Shown piece by piece: positions 1 to 8,576 of a stretch of DNA of 64,000 nucleotides; the first letter of the stretch is position 1, and every line of letters starts with the position of its first letter. This DNA comes from Nocardia nova NBRC 15556 (GTDB lineage: Bacteria > Actinomycetota > Actinomycetes > Mycobacteriales > Mycobacteriaceae). The position numbers were made by a program, and so were the translations under genes. The stretch is from positions 19,255-83,254 of the forward strand of contig NZ_BDBN01000026.1 in NCBI RefSeq assembly GCF_001613005.1. Direction: 5' to 3'. The notes under the pieces were generated by a model. It was not told the origin of the DNA and ran no database searches. It worked only from the letters and a program-made list of their open reading frames with translations.

Positions 1-1229
1 CCCACCGCAGCCACGAACCGGATCTCGGCGGCCACTTCGGCGTCTACGGCGGCCGGCACGTGCCCGAGGCGCTGATGGCGGTGATCGAAGAGGTCACCGC
101 CGAATACGACAAGTCCCGCCTGGATCCCGATTTCCTGGCCGAACTCGACCGGCTGCAGCGCGATTACGCGGGCCGGCCCTCGCCGGTCTTCGAATGCAAG
201 CGGCTCTCCGAACACGCCGGCGGCGCTCGCATCCTGCTCAAGCGCGAGGATCTGAACCACACCGGCTCGCACAAGATCAACAATGTGCTGGGCCAGGCGC
301 TACTCGCCCAGCGGATGGGCAAGACCCGGGTGATCGCCGAAACCGGCGCCGGTCAGCACGGTGTCGCGACGGCCACCGCCTGTGCGCTGCTCGGCCTCGA
401 ATGCGTGATCTACATGGGCGCGGTCGACACCGCGCGCCAGGCGCTCAACGTCGCGCGGATGCGGCTGCTCGGCGCCGAGGTGGTCTCGGTGACCACCGGC
501 TCGCAGACGTTGAAGGACGCGATCAACGAGGCGCTGCGCGACTGGGTCACCAACGCGTCGGAAACCTACTACTGCTTCGGCACCGCGGCGGGCCCGCATC
601 CGTTCCCGCTGATGGTGCGCGATTTCCAGCGCGTCGTCGGCCTCGAGGCGCGGGTGCAGGTGCAGGCGCAGACCGGCCGGCTGCCCGATGCCGTCGTGGC
701 GTGCGTGGGCGGTGGATCGAACGCGATCGGCATCTTCCACCCGTTCCTCGACGACGAGGGCGTGCGGCTGATCGGCTACGAGGCGGCCGGCGACGGCGTC
801 GAAACCGGCAGGCACGCGGCGACTTTCGCCGGCGGCCGGCCGGGAGCATTCCAGGGCGCCTACTCGTACCTGCTGCAGGACGAGGACGGCCAGACCATCG
901 AATCGCATTCCATCTCCGCCGGTCTGGACTATCCCGGCGTCGGCCCCGAACACGCCTACCTGAAGGACATCGGCCGCGCCGAGTACCGGCCGATCACCGA
1001 TACCGAGGCGATGGACGCGCTGCTGCTGCTCTCGCGCACCGAGGGCATCATCCCGGCCATCGAATCGGCGCACGCGGTGGCCGGCGCGTTGCAGCTGGGC
1101 CGTGAATTGGGTTCCAGCGCAATCATTCTGGTGAATCTGTCCGGACGCGGCGACAAGGACATGGATACCGCGGCGCGCTGGTTCGGCCTGTTCGACGACG
1201 CTGCCGCCACGGAGGAGAATCGCTCGTGA
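1..1229 (+). CDS. trpB: Tryptophan synthase beta chain, 5'-truncated by the window edge
   Basis: PLP-dependent beta subunit that condenses indole with L-serine to make L-tryptophan in the cytosol, in a complex with TrpA. The reading frame is open from base 3 and reads [20 protein letters not shown], which is typical TrpB N-terminal sequence, so only the first residues are missing. The GTG at 60 is an internal valine, not a start. The PLP-lysine motif HTGSHKINN lies at about bases 258-284, and the phosphate-binding glycine loop GGGSNAIG at about 708-731. The stop overlaps the GTG start of trpA by 4 bp (GTGA), so the two genes are translationally coupled. The identity is secure; only the start cannot be seen. 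Confidence 0.97.
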   Translation, partial: HRSHEPDLGGHFGVYGGRHVPEALMAVIEEVTAEYDKSRLDPDFLAELDRLQRDYAGRPSPVFECKRLSEHAGGARILLKREDLNHTGSHKINNVLGQALLAQRMGKTRVIAETGAGQHGVATATACALLGLECVIYMGAVDTARQALNVARMRLLGAEVVSVTTGSQTLKDAINEALRDWVTNASETYYCFGTAAGPHPFPLMVRDFQRVVGLEARVQVQAQTGRLPDAVVACVGGGSNAIGIFHPFLDDEGVRLIGYEAAGDGVETGRHAATFAGGRPGAFQGAYSYLLQDEDGQTIESHSISAGLDYPGVGPEHAYLKDIGRAEYRPITDTEAMDALLLLSRTEGIIPAIESAHAVAGALQLGRELGSSAIILVNLSGRGDKDMDTAARWFGLFDDAAATEENRS

Positions 1230-2017
1230 GCCGTCTGGAATCGACCTTCGCGGCCAGCCGCGGCGAGGGCCGCGCCGCGCTGATCGGATATCTGCCCGCG
1301 GGCTACCCGGACCTGGCCGGATCCATCGACGTGTGCACCGCGATGGTCGAATCCGGTTGCGACATCATCGAAGTCGGTATCGCCTATTCCGATCCGGTGA
1401 TGGACGGCCCCACCATCCAGGCCGCCACCGAGCAGGCCCTGCGCGGCGGCGTGCGGGTGCGGGACGTCTTCGGTGTCGTCGAGGCGATCACCGCCGCCGG
1501 GGGCAATGCCGTGGTGATGACCTACTGGAATCCGGTGCTGCAATACGGCGTCGATCGTTTCTCCCGCGATCTCGCCGCGGCCGGCGGTCTCGGGCTGATC
1601 ACCCCCAACCTGATTCCCGAGGAGGCGGGGGAGTGGTTCGAGGCCTCCCGCGTCCACGATCTGGACCGCATCTTCCTGGTTGCTCCCTCCTCCACCGAGG
1701 AGCGCCTGGTCAAGACCATCGAGGCCAGTAGCGGATTTCTCTACGCCGCCTCCACCATGGGCGTCACCGGCGCCCGCGACGCGGTGTCCTCCGCCGCGCC
1801 GGAACTGTGCGCGCGGGTGCGTGCCCACTCCGATATCCCGGTCGGTGTCGGCCTCGGTGTGCGCAGCGGTGCGCAGGCGGCCGAAATCGCTTCCTACGCC
1901 GACGGAGTGATCGTCGGCTCGGCGCTGGTCACGGCCGCGGGACAGGGACTGGACCAGGTCCGCAAGCTCACCGCGGAACTGGCCGAGGGCGTGCGTTCGG
2001 CGACTGTCGCCAGCTGA
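1226..2017 (+). CDS. trpA: Tryptophan synthase alpha chain
   Basis: Cleaves indole-3-glycerol phosphate to indole and glyceraldehyde-3-phosphate and channels indole to TrpB. The product is 263 aa, the usual length. The catalytic glutamate and aspartate are visible in the segment [19 protein letters not shown] near residues 42-60, and the glycine-rich phosphate-binding region [10 protein letters not shown] is near the C-terminus. The GTG start is set by the ribosome binding site GGAGGAG at 1211-1217 inside the end of trpB and by the 4-bp overlap. Together with trpB it forms the distal end of a trp operon, as in mycobacteria. Confidence 0.97.
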   Translation: MSRLESTFAASRGEGRAALIGYLPAGYPDLAGSIDVCTAMVESGCDIIEVGIAYSDPVMDGPTIQAATEQALRGGVRVRDVFGVVEAITAAGGNAVVMTYWNPVLQYGVDRFSRDLAAAGGLGLITPNLIPEEAGEWFEASRVHDLDRIFLVAPSSTEERLVKTIEASSGFLYAASTMGVTGARDAVSSAAPELCARVRAHSDIPVGVGLGVRSGAQAAEIASYADGVIVGSALVTAAGQGLDQVRKLTAELAEGVRSATVAS

Positions 2018-2054
2018 TCGGAGACGCGAACTGGGCGGCGCGCGCCCCCTCCGT

Positions 2055-2060
2055 TACGGT
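2055..2060 (+). promoter_or_regulatory. Candidate -10 box of a leaderless lgt promoter
   Basis: TACGGT lies 7 nt before the GTG at 2068. In actinobacteria a TANNNT hexamer 6-7 nt before a start codon is the usual layout of a leaderless transcript. No Shine-Dalgarno sequence precedes this GTG, which fits. Confidence 0.5.
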
Positions 2061-2067
2061 GGGGCCC

Positions 2068-3336
2068 GTGACTTTTCCAGTCCTGGCAGACGGCGTCGAT
2101 GTGCACGGTGGGGCAATACTGGCCTATATTCCCAGTCCGCCGCGAGGCGTATGGGATGTGGGGCCGTTCCCGCTGCGCGCCTATGCGATCTGCATCATCA
2201 TCGGCATCATCGTCGCGATCTGGTGGGGTGAGCGGCGCTGGCGCGAGCGCGGCGGCGAGCAGGGCAAGGTGCTCGACGTGGCGATGTTCGCGGTGCCGTT
2301 CGGACTCGTCGGCGGCCGGCTCTATCACGTGGCCACCGACTGGGAGAAGTACTTCGGCGCCGGCGGGCATCCGATCAACGCGCTGAAGATCTGGGAGGGC
2401 GGTCTCGGCATCTGGGGTGCCGTGCTGCTCGGCGGTGTCGGCGCCTGGATCGGCTGCCGGGTGTATCGAATTCCGTTGCCCGCCTTCGGCGATGCCATCG
2501 CCCCGGCGATTCTGCTCGCGCAGGCCATCGGCCGCCTGGGCAACTACTTCAATCAGGAACTCTACGGCCGCAAGACCGATCTGCCGTGGGGCCTCGAGAT
2601 CTATCTGCGGTTCGATTCCGACGGCCGGCTGGACATGATGAACGGCGTTTCCACCGGCGTGGTGGAGAAGATTGTGCAGCCGACCTTCCTCTACGAGCTG
2701 ATCTGGAATCTGCTCGGCGTTCTGGTGCTGGTGATGGTCGACAAACGTTGGCGGATCGGCCACGGTCGCTTGTTCGCCCTGTACGTGGCGATCTACACCT
2801 TCGGCCGCTTCTGGGTCGAGCTGCTGCGCGACGACGAGGCCACCCACATCTTCGGCATCCGGGTCAACTCCTACACCTCGGCGATCGTATTCCTCTGCGC
2901 GCTGGCGTATTTCGCCCTCGCCACCAAGGGTCGCGAGACCGCCGCCCAGCTCGCCTCCGGCGGTGAGCGCCCCTGGCCGTGGCAGTGGGGTGCGTTGCGT
3001 CGGTACGGCGCCGCCGGACAGGAAGCCGCCGCCGAGAGCGCACCTGCCGCCTCGGCCGGCGAATCCGCCGCCGGCGAGAAATCGGACGAAGACGCGAAAA
3101 CGGAGAAAGCTGCCGAATCCGAATCCGCGCCCGCCACCTCCGCATCCGACGAATCGGGCGAGTCCACCGCCGGCCCGTCCGATTCGGTGAAGACCGGTAC
3201 CGAGGCGACCGGCAACGAACTGGATCCGCCCGCCGATGACAAGGATGCGGCCGGTGTCACCACCGCCGGGAACAGCGATCAGCGGGCCGAGGGCGAGTCG
3301 GGTAAGCCGGGCCGGAAGAAGGCGGACAAGAGCTGA
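2068..3336 (+). CDS. lgt: Prolipoprotein diacylglyceryl transferase with long acidic C-terminal tail
   Basis: Membrane enzyme that transfers diacylglycerol from phosphatidylglycerol to the lipobox cysteine of prolipoproteins. The GTG at 2068 gives 422 aa. The first 300 or so residues hold the Lgt transmembrane core, with signature segments PFPLRAYAICIIIG, HPINALKIWEGGLGIWG and GRLGNYFNQELYG. The last roughly 120 residues are a low-complexity Ala/Glu/Ser-rich tail, a feature known in mycobacterial Lgt proteins. The start is chosen because a TANNNT box lies 7 nt upstream; the frame is open further upstream but that part overlaps trpA. The position between trpA and pyk matches M. tuberculosis. 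A lipoprotein substrate is encoded in this window at 16360-17268. Confidence 0.95.
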   Translation: MTFPVLADGVDVHGGAILAYIPSPPRGVWDVGPFPLRAYAICIIIGIIVAIWWGERRWRERGGEQGKVLDVAMFAVPFGLVGGRLYHVATDWEKYFGAGGHPINALKIWEGGLGIWGAVLLGGVGAWIGCRVYRIPLPAFGDAIAPAILLAQAIGRLGNYFNQELYGRKTDLPWGLEIYLRFDSDGRLDMMNGVSTGVVEKIVQPTFLYELIWNLLGVLVLVMVDKRWRIGHGRLFALYVAIYTFGRFWVELLRDDEATHIFGIRVNSYTSAIVFLCALAYFALATKGRETAAQLASGGERPWPWQWGALRRYGAAGQEAAAESAPAASAGESAAGEKSDEDAKTEKAAESESAPATSASDESGESTAGPSDSVKTGTEATGNELDPPADDKDAAGVTTAGNSDQRAEGESGKPGRKKADKS

Positions 3337-3367
3337 GCGGGCCGACCGCTCGAATCAGGAGGACTTC

Positions 3368-3853
3368 GTGACCGACCCCTATCAGCCGCAGCCCGGCTAC
3401 GGCCCGCAGTACGGGGCTCCGGGTACCGGGCCGGGAAATCCGGGCGGCTACGGCCAATCCGGCCCCTACGGAGGCGGGCAACCGGGCCCCTACGGGCCGG
3501 CCGGCTACAGCCAGCCCTACGGCCAGCCCGCAGACCCGTACGCCCAGCCGTACGCCCCGGGCCCCGGCTACCCGCCCGCGCCCTACGGCATGGACCCGGA
3601 GGCGCCGTACGGGCGCAACATGTACGGCGAACCGTTCTCGGACAAATCGAAGCTGACCGCCGGGCTGCTGCAACTGTTCGTCGGTGGCCTCGGGATCGGC
3701 CGGTTCTATCTCGGCTACACCGGCATCGGCGTCGCCCAGCTCCTGGTCACGCTGTTCACCTGCGGTCTGGGCGGAATCTGGCCGTTCATCGACGCGATTT
3801 TGATCCTGACCGGCAAGGTTCGCGATCCGTACAACCGTCCCTTGCAGGAGTGA
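3368..3853 (+). CDS. TM2 domain-containing membrane protein
   Basis: Small membrane protein of 161 aa. Residues 1-85 are rich in Pro, Gly, Tyr and Gln in repeats of the PGYGPQYG type. The C-terminal 70 residues hold a TM2 domain: KSKLTAGLLQLFVGGLGIGR, then FYLGYTGIG, then a second hydrophobic segment ending GGIWPFIDAILIL. TM2 domains are two-helix hairpins of unknown biochemical role. The GTG start follows a clear AGGAGGA at 3358-3364, and the gene lies 31 bp after lgt, so it is probably cotranscribed. The proline/tyrosine-rich N-terminus is common in actinobacterial members. The substrate or partner is unknown. Confidence 0.85.
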   Translation: MTDPYQPQPGYGPQYGAPGTGPGNPGGYGQSGPYGGGQPGPYGPAGYSQPYGQPADPYAQPYAPGPGYPPAPYGMDPEAPYGRNMYGEPFSDKSKLTAGLLQLFVGGLGIGRFYLGYTGIGVAQLLVTLFTCGLGGIWPFIDAILILTGKVRDPYNRPLQE

Positions 3854-3872
3854 CGACCATGCCGGTCGAATA

Positions 3873-3888
3873 TGTGATGTGCGTCATA
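3873..3888. promoter_or_regulatory. CRP-like binding site upstream of pyk
   Basis: TGTGATGTGCGTCATA matches the CRP/Crp(Fnr) consensus TGTGA-N6-TCACA at 9 of 10 positions. It lies inside a larger inverted repeat (AATATG at 3869-3874 with CATATT at 3885-3890), centred about 76 bp before the predicted pyk transcription start. This suggests cAMP-dependent control of pyruvate kinase; it is inferred from sequence only. Confidence 0.45.
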
Positions 3889-3901
3889 TTTTCGTCGATT
3901 G

Positions 3902-3950
3902 GCAGTGGCGGGAGTGCCGATCAGCGCCACTGCGGCGGCAGGACTAGGCT
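3902..3950 (+). promoter_or_regulatory. pyk promoter region: 9-bp inverted repeat and -10 box
   Basis: GCAGTGGCG (3902-3910) and CGCCACTGC (3925-3933) form a perfect 9-bp inverted repeat. The second arm covers the expected -35 position. TAGGCT at 3945-3950 is a good -10 box, 6 nt before the GTG/ATG start pair of pyk, so the transcript is probably leaderless. The repeat could be an operator, or a weak terminator for the TM2 gene; no T-run follows it. Confidence 0.45.
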
Positions 3951-3956
3951 CGGCTC

Positions 3957-5378
3957 GTGATGCGACGGACAAAGATTGTGTGCACCCTCGGGCCGGCCAC
4001 CGCCACCGAGGACCGGATCCGTGAACTTGTCGACAGTGGCATGGACGTGGCCCGGTTGAATTTCAGTCACGGAGAACACGCCGATCACGCCGAGAACTAT
4101 CACAAGGTGCGGCACGCCGCCGAGCAGATGGGTCGTGCGGTCGGCATCCTGGCCGACCTGCAGGGGCCGAAGATCCGCTTGGGCCGGTTCATCGAGGGCC
4201 GCACCGTGTGGGCGACGGGCGAGGAGGTGCGGATCACGGTCGACGACGTGGAAGGCACCCACGATCGCGTCTCCACCACCTACAAACAGCTGTCCGAGGA
4301 CGCCAAGGCCGGTGACCGGCTGCTCGTCGACGACGGCAAGGTCGGGCTGACCGTGGTCCGCGTCGAGGGCAACGACGTGGTGTGCCGCGTCACCGAGGGC
4401 GGCCCGGTCTCCAACAACAAGGGTGTCTCGCTGCCGGGTATGGACGTTTCCGTTCCGGCGTTGTCCGAGAAGGACATCGAGGATCTGGAATTCGCCCTGC
4501 GGCTCGGTGTGGACTTCATCGCCCTGTCGTTCGTGCGGTCGCCGTCGGACGTCGAGCTGGTCCACGACATCATGGATCGCGTCGGCCGTCGGGTGCCGGT
4601 GATCGGCAAACTCGAAAAGCCCGAAGCCATCGACAATCTCGAGGCGATCGTGCTCGCCTTCGACGCGATCATGGTGGCTCGCGGCGACCTCGGCGTCGAA
4701 CTGCCGCTCGAGCAGGTGCCGCTGGTGCAGAAGCGCTCGATCCAGATGGCAAGGGAGAACGCCAAACCCGTCATCGTCGCCACCCAGATGCTGGAGTCGA
4801 TGATCGGCAACTCCCGCCCGACCCGCGCCGAGGCCTCCGATGTCGCCAACGCTGTGCTCGACGGCGCCGACGCGGTCATGCTCTCCGGCGAGACCTCGGT
4901 CGGCCAGTATCCGATCGAAACGGTGCGGACGATGGCGCGCATCGTGCACGCCGTGGAATCGGAATCCTCGACCCGGGTGCCGCCGCTGACCCACGTCCCG
5001 CGGACCAAGCGCGGCGTGATCTCCTACGCGGCCCGCGATATCGGCGAGCGGCTCAACGCCAAGGCGCTGGTGGCCTTCACCCAGTCCGGTGACACCGTGC
5101 GCCGGCTGGCCCGCCTGCACACCACGCTGCCGCTGCTGGCGTTCACTCCGCTGCCGGAGGTCCGCAGCCAGCTGGCGCTGACCTGGGGTGTGGAAACCTT
5201 CATCGTCCCGCCGGTCGGTACCACCGACGAGATGATCGGCCAGGTCGACAAGGAACTGCTGTCGCTGAATCGCTACGCCAAGGGCGATCTCGTGGTGATC
5301 GTGGCCGGCTCCCCGCCGGGTACCGTCGGCTCCACGAACCTGATCCACGTGCATCGCATCGGCGAGGAGGACCACTGA
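3957..5378 (+). CDS. pyk: Pyruvate kinase
   Basis: Catalyses phosphoenolpyruvate plus ADP to pyruvate plus ATP, the last step of glycolysis. The product is 473 aa, full length for an actinobacterial enzyme. Family signatures are RTKIVCTLGPA at the N-terminus, the catalytic-lysine segment GKLEKPEAIDN, the metal and phosphate segment MVARGDLGVELP, and ATQMLESM. The C-terminal allosteric domain follows, ending in GSTNLIHVHRIGE. GTG 3957 and ATG 3960 are adjacent; both sit directly behind a TAGGCT -10 box, so initiation is probably leaderless. The stop is 1 bp from the tesB start. The promoter carries a CRP-like site, which would tie glycolytic exit to cAMP. Confidence 0.97.
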   Translation: MMRRTKIVCTLGPATATEDRIRELVDSGMDVARLNFSHGEHADHAENYHKVRHAAEQMGRAVGILADLQGPKIRLGRFIEGRTVWATGEEVRITVDDVEGTHDRVSTTYKQLSEDAKAGDRLLVDDGKVGLTVVRVEGNDVVCRVTEGGPVSNNKGVSLPGMDVSVPALSEKDIEDLEFALRLGVDFIALSFVRSPSDVELVHDIMDRVGRRVPVIGKLEKPEAIDNLEAIVLAFDAIMVARGDLGVELPLEQVPLVQKRSIQMARENAKPVIVATQMLESMIGNSRPTRAEASDVANAVLDGADAVMLSGETSVGQYPIETVRTMARIVHAVESESSTRVPPLTHVPRTKRGVISYAARDIGERLNAKALVAFTQSGDTVRRLARLHTTLPLLAFTPLPEVRSQLALTWGVETFIVPPVGTTDEMIGQVDKELLSLNRYAKGDLVVIVAGSPPGTVGSTNLIHVHRIGEEDH

Positions 5379-5379
5379 G

Positions 5380-6285
5380 GTGAGTGCATCACTGGGCGAA
5401 TCGGTCGGCACCGGCCGTGAGAGCGGCGGCGATCTCGCCGTCCTGCTCGGCCTGCTCGAACTCGAGGAGATCGGCGAGGACGTCTTCCTCGGTCACCATC
5501 CGGAGAAGGTGTGGAGTCGCACCTTCGGCGGCCAGCTGGTGGCGCAGGCGATCATCGCGGCCGGCCGCACGGTCGGACCGGGGCGCCCGGTGCATGCGGT
5601 CAACGCTCATTTCGTGCGCGGCGGCGACGTGCGCAAACCGATCGAATACCGGGTCGAACGCCATCGGGACGGACGTGCGTTCGCCAACCGCACGGTCACG
5701 GCGTATCAGGACGATCAGGAACTGTTCGTGATGCTGGCGGCGTTCCAGGACTGGGCCAAGGGCCTGGAACACGCCAGCCCGCAGCCGCAGGTGCCCGATC
5801 CGGACGGCCTGCCCCGGGTGGAGGAGTCCTTCTCCGGGTTCGAGGACAAACTGCAGATGTTCGTGCAGGCACCGCATCCGATCGACATGCGCTACACCAA
5901 CGATCCGGCCTGGATCCTCAAGGGCACCGGCGGCACCCTCAACCACAATCGCGTGTGGATGAAGGCCGACGGTGAACTGCCCGACGATCCGCTGATCCAC
6001 GTGGCGACGCTGGGTTATTCGTCCGACACCACGGTGCTGGATTCGATCATCACCACGCACGGGCTGTCGTGGGGCCACGACCGGATCGTGGCCGCCACGG
6101 TGAATCATTCGATCTGGTTCCACCGTCCGTTCCGCTTCGACGACTGGGCCCTGTACGCGACGCAGTCACCGGTGGCCGCCGGTTCGCGCGGCCTGGCCAC
6201 CGGTCACTTCTATTCGCGGGCCGGCGAGCTGCTGGCCACCGTCGTGCAGGAAGGCGTGATCAGGCACTTCCCGGCGCGCAAGTAG
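5380..6285 (+). CDS. tesB: Acyl-CoA thioesterase II (TesB type)
   Basis: Hydrolyses acyl-CoA to free fatty acid and CoA in the cytosol. The product is 301 aa with the double hotdog fold. The first hotdog contains the segment WSRTFGGQLVAQA, and the second contains NHSIWFHRPFRFDDWALY, which is strongly conserved in TesB, followed by GLATGHFYSR and QEGVIR. The GTG start lies 1 bp after the pyk stop behind GAGGAGG (5365-5370), so it is very likely cotranscribed and coupled with pyk. The same pyk-tesB order occurs in mycobacteria (tesB1). Confidence 0.93.
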   Translation: MSASLGESVGTGRESGGDLAVLLGLLELEEIGEDVFLGHHPEKVWSRTFGGQLVAQAIIAAGRTVGPGRPVHAVNAHFVRGGDVRKPIEYRVERHRDGRAFANRTVTAYQDDQELFVMLAAFQDWAKGLEHASPQPQVPDPDGLPRVEESFSGFEDKLQMFVQAPHPIDMRYTNDPAWILKGTGGTLNHNRVWMKADGELPDDPLIHVATLGYSSDTTVLDSIITTHGLSWGHDRIVAATVNHSIWFHRPFRFDDWALYATQSPVAAGSRGLATGHFYSRAGELLATVVQEGVIRHFPARK

Positions 6286-6309
6286 CGCTGAGCGCCGGGA
6301 GCGCCGGTA

Positions 6310-6714
6310 TCAGAGGCGTTCGCGGTTCTCGTCGAAGTCGTAACTGTCGCGATGGAGCGCGTGAATCGTGTAGGGGACGGCGTCGGCGGTGGTGGCGATC
6401 CCGAGGACCAGTCGATGCTCGAGTGCGGCCAGGCCGGATTCGGTCAGCTGATCGGGATCGCCCACCAGGCTGAGCGCTATCTCGTAGGTGCGCCGCGAGC
6501 CAGGGTCGCGGTGGGGGTGTTCCAGGCGCCACTGGGTCTCCAGGACCGTATGGCCGGGTTGATCGGCGTCGACGGGCAGGGTGAAGCGCCAGGCGAAAAC
6601 ATCGTGCTCGGCGAGGTGGTCGTCGACCACGCAGCGCACGGTGTGCACGACGCGGTCGAGCGTTTCCGGTGTGACGTAAACATGGAGTGAAACATCCGAA
6701 ATTCGTTTCGGCAT
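6310..6714 (-). CDS. Hypothetical protein, 134 aa
   Basis: I do not recognise a family. The predicted protein begins MPKRISDVSLHVYVTPETLD and looks soluble, with alternating beta-strand-like and charged helical stretches and no signal peptide or membrane segment. The ATG at 6714 is chosen because AGGACA lies just upstream on the minus strand; a longer version would add an atypical low-complexity stretch. It is convergent with tesB, 24 bp apart. Codon use is normal for the region, so it is probably a real gene. Confidence 0.6.
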   Translation of the reverse strand: MPKRISDVSLHVYVTPETLDRVVHTVRCVVDDHLAEHDVFAWRFTLPVDADQPGHTVLETQWRLEHPHRDPGSRRTYEIALSLVGDPDQLTESGLAALEHRLVLGIATTADAVPYTIHALHRDSYDFDENRERL

Positions 6715-6821
6715 GTCTGTGTCCTGTTCCGGTGTCGAACCATCGGCGTCGGCAGTTACCGCGGGGAGTCTAACCCCGGATCCCGCTCCGCGGGAGGGCG
6801 GCATGCCCGGCGCCGGATTGT

Positions 6822-7451
6822 TCAGGCGTGGCGGCCGATTCGCACGGGCTCGATACCCCAGGGCGGGGTTTCGATACGTCCACCGGGCAGCAGCACCAGC
6901 CGGGGCCGGCCGGACTCCGTGCGGCCCGCGTCGCGATGGGGGTGCAGGGCGAGCAGCAGCGGGACCAGCGTTTCGGCGATCCGATCGCCGACGGCACAGT
7001 ACTTTTCGCTCGACAATCCCACCGGGTCGGCGATGTTCTCCCGGCCCACCAGCGCGAGATCGTTTCGCGCACTGTCGATCTGGGCGATCGTGCGGGCGCC
7101 GGAGACCTTCGTCACCCGGTAGGCCTCGAGCAGTGTGAAGGTCCGCGGCCGGGCGGCCGGAACCAGGTCGATGATGTGGTCGCGGATCTGCTCGGTCATC
7201 GCCAGCACGAGGTCCGCGCGCGTGACCATCTCCGGCTTCAACTTGCGTGCTGAGAAGTTGCCGGGATCCGCGCCGAGGCCTGTGATGGTCTGTGCCGCAA
7301 GCGGATCGACGCCGAAGCCGACGAGCGCGCGGGTACCGGCGCTCTCGGCGGTCAGGTCGTCGAGACCGTGTTCGGCCGCGACGGCGCGGGTCAGACGTTC
7401 GGCGATCACCGAGCGGCAGACGTTGCCGGAGCAGACGAACAGGACGTGCAT
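6822..7451 (-). CDS. Low-molecular-weight protein tyrosine phosphatase family protein
   Basis: Cytosolic phosphatase fold of the LMW-PTP/arsenate reductase type, 209 aa. The N-terminal P-loop is VLFVCSGNVCRS, with nucleophile Cys7 and Arg13 in the C-x5-R arrangement. The conserved serine follows directly, and a late Asp-Pro (IADPVG, about residue 155) fits the general-acid aspartate. Residues after about 170 form a longer tail than in typical 150-160 aa members. The ATG at 7451 puts the P-loop at the very N-terminus as in the family. Substrates could be phosphotyrosine proteins or arsenate; the sequence does not decide. It lies 147 bp downstream of the DUF4188 gene on the same strand. Confidence 0.85.
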   Translation of the reverse strand: MHVLFVCSGNVCRSVIAERLTRAVAAEHGLDDLTAESAGTRALVGFGVDPLAAQTITGLGADPGNFSARKLKPEMVTRADLVLAMTEQIRDHIIDLVPAARPRTFTLLEAYRVTKVSGARTIAQIDSARNDLALVGRENIADPVGLSSEKYCAVGDRIAETLVPLLLALHPHRDAGRTESGRPRLVLLPGGRIETPPWGIEPVRIGRHA

Positions 7452-7598
7452 GACCGATACGGTAGGTCGCCGCGGGCCCCGGCAGAAGCCGAGGACGGCC
7501 GAAAACCGCTTATTTAACGCGATGTTCAGCTGCCGGTAGCGCGTCACGTTCGACCGTTTGCCGAATTTTCGCTGACCGGCTGGGCGGCGGATGAGGCG

Positions 7599-8180
7599 CT
7601 ACGGCTGCCGATCCGTGTCGGAACCTTCGGCGCCGTAAGCGTTTCGATAGTAGGAGGCTTCCTCGACGACCGGGGCGACCGTCGGTTCGGTGCCGAGATG
7701 CGCGTTGTCCGCGCCGGCGCGCGTGGCGTTGTCCTGGGCCCGGCCGCGCGCACTGAACAGCGGTCCGCGCATGGACCGGGTCGGAGCGAAGGCGCCCAGC
7801 CCGGTGGGCGTGGTCATATCGTCGTACATGGTGTCGATGCCGCCGCGCAGGAAATAGGCCTCGTGCCAGAACCCGGTGCCGCCGGAGTCGCGCAGAAACC
7901 GCTGCCACCAGTCGCGATGCGGCTGGGAACGGGTCCAGCGCTCCAGGCTGTCCAGGTCGCGCCAGTATTGGCGGGCGCCCCAGTGCGGCGGGAACAGCGA
8001 CCAGATGATGTCCTCGTGCCGCAACAGGCCATCCGGCCGATCACGATGGGAGCGATACAGTTTCGGCCCCAAGCCGAGCAGACGCAACACCCCCCGCGGG
8101 GTCCGCACCCGCATCCCCAGATAGATCACCACCAGATCGGGATATCCCGAAAGATCCGCGGTGAGCCGGTTCACCCGCAT
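7599..8180 (-). CDS. DUF4188 (monooxygenase-like) family protein
   Basis: Protein of 193 aa with the DUF4188 pattern: an N-terminal strand LVVIYLGMRVRTPRGVLRLL, then the conserved aromatic segments IIWSLFPPHWGARQYWRDL and WWQRFLRDSGGTGFWHEAYF. Members are often annotated as monooxygenases because of a ferredoxin-like alpha/beta barrel resemblance, but I know of no established reaction. The ATG at 8180 is supported by AGGAGGAGG just upstream on the minus strand. The C-terminal 50 residues are less conserved-looking and charged. It is followed downstream by the phosphatase gene. Confidence 0.75.
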   Translation of the reverse strand: MRVNRLTADLSGYPDLVVIYLGMRVRTPRGVLRLLGLGPKLYRSHRDRPDGLLRHEDIIWSLFPPHWGARQYWRDLDSLERWTRSQPHRDWWQRFLRDSGGTGFWHEAYFLRGGIDTMYDDMTTPTGLGAFAPTRSMRGPLFSARGRAQDNATRAGADNAHLGTEPTVAPVVEEASYYRNAYGAEGSDTDRQP

Positions 8181-8293
8181 ACGCGCGACCTCCTCCTGCC
8201 CGGGGTCGTGTGCACCACCCTACGCGTAGTCACGGGTCATCCTGCCGATTCGGTTCGAATACGACAAAAGCGGCCCGATCGGACCGCCGACGA

Positions 8294-8380
8294 TGGTGCC
8301 GAGTGTGGGACTCGAACCCACACGTCCGTGAGGACAACGGTTTTTGAGACCGTCGCGTCTGCCAGTTCCGCCAACTCGGC
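8294..8380 (-). tRNA. tRNA-Leu(CAA), CCA encoded
   Basis: Read on the minus strand, 87 nt fold as a class II tRNA: acceptor stem GCCGAGT/ACTCGGC, D-arm, anticodon stem ACGGT/ACCGT with loop CTCAAAA (anticodon CAA, reading UUG leucine), a long variable arm, and the T-arm GGGTTCGAGTCCC. The discriminator base is A, and CCA is encoded at 8294-8296. The long variable arm and A73 agree with leucine identity. Confidence 0.95.
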
Positions 8381-8393
8381 GCACCGGGAGGAA

Positions 8394-8424
8394 ATGATAG
8401 CCGGTGGGTGCCCAGGTTACCGAA
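8394..8424 (-). promoter_or_regulatory. Candidate promoter of tRNA-Leu
   Basis: On the minus strand TTCGGT (8419-8424) and TATCAT (8394-8399) are separated by 19 bp and lie about 14 bp before the tRNA 5' end. The -10 box is good; the spacing is long. Confidence 0.35.
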
Positions 8425-8576
8425 TCGGTGCCGCGCGGGCGGGTTCCCGCTGGGTAGATGGGTTGTGAGCGAAGTTGAACGGTACGCTTTAGGACACTCG
8501 GCGTGCGTGACCGGTGACAGGGTGGGACCGGAGGCGCACATCGGGTGTCGGCATCGGAATATCGAGGGGTCTGTCT

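Noticed and set aside
194..1105. Long Arg-rich open frames overlapping trpB, pyk, polA, rpsA, uvrA and others on both strands
   Set aside because: They lie in alternative frames of well-supported genes, have Arg/Gly/Pro-dominated composition and show no domain or ribosome binding site. They are shadows of high-GC coding DNA.
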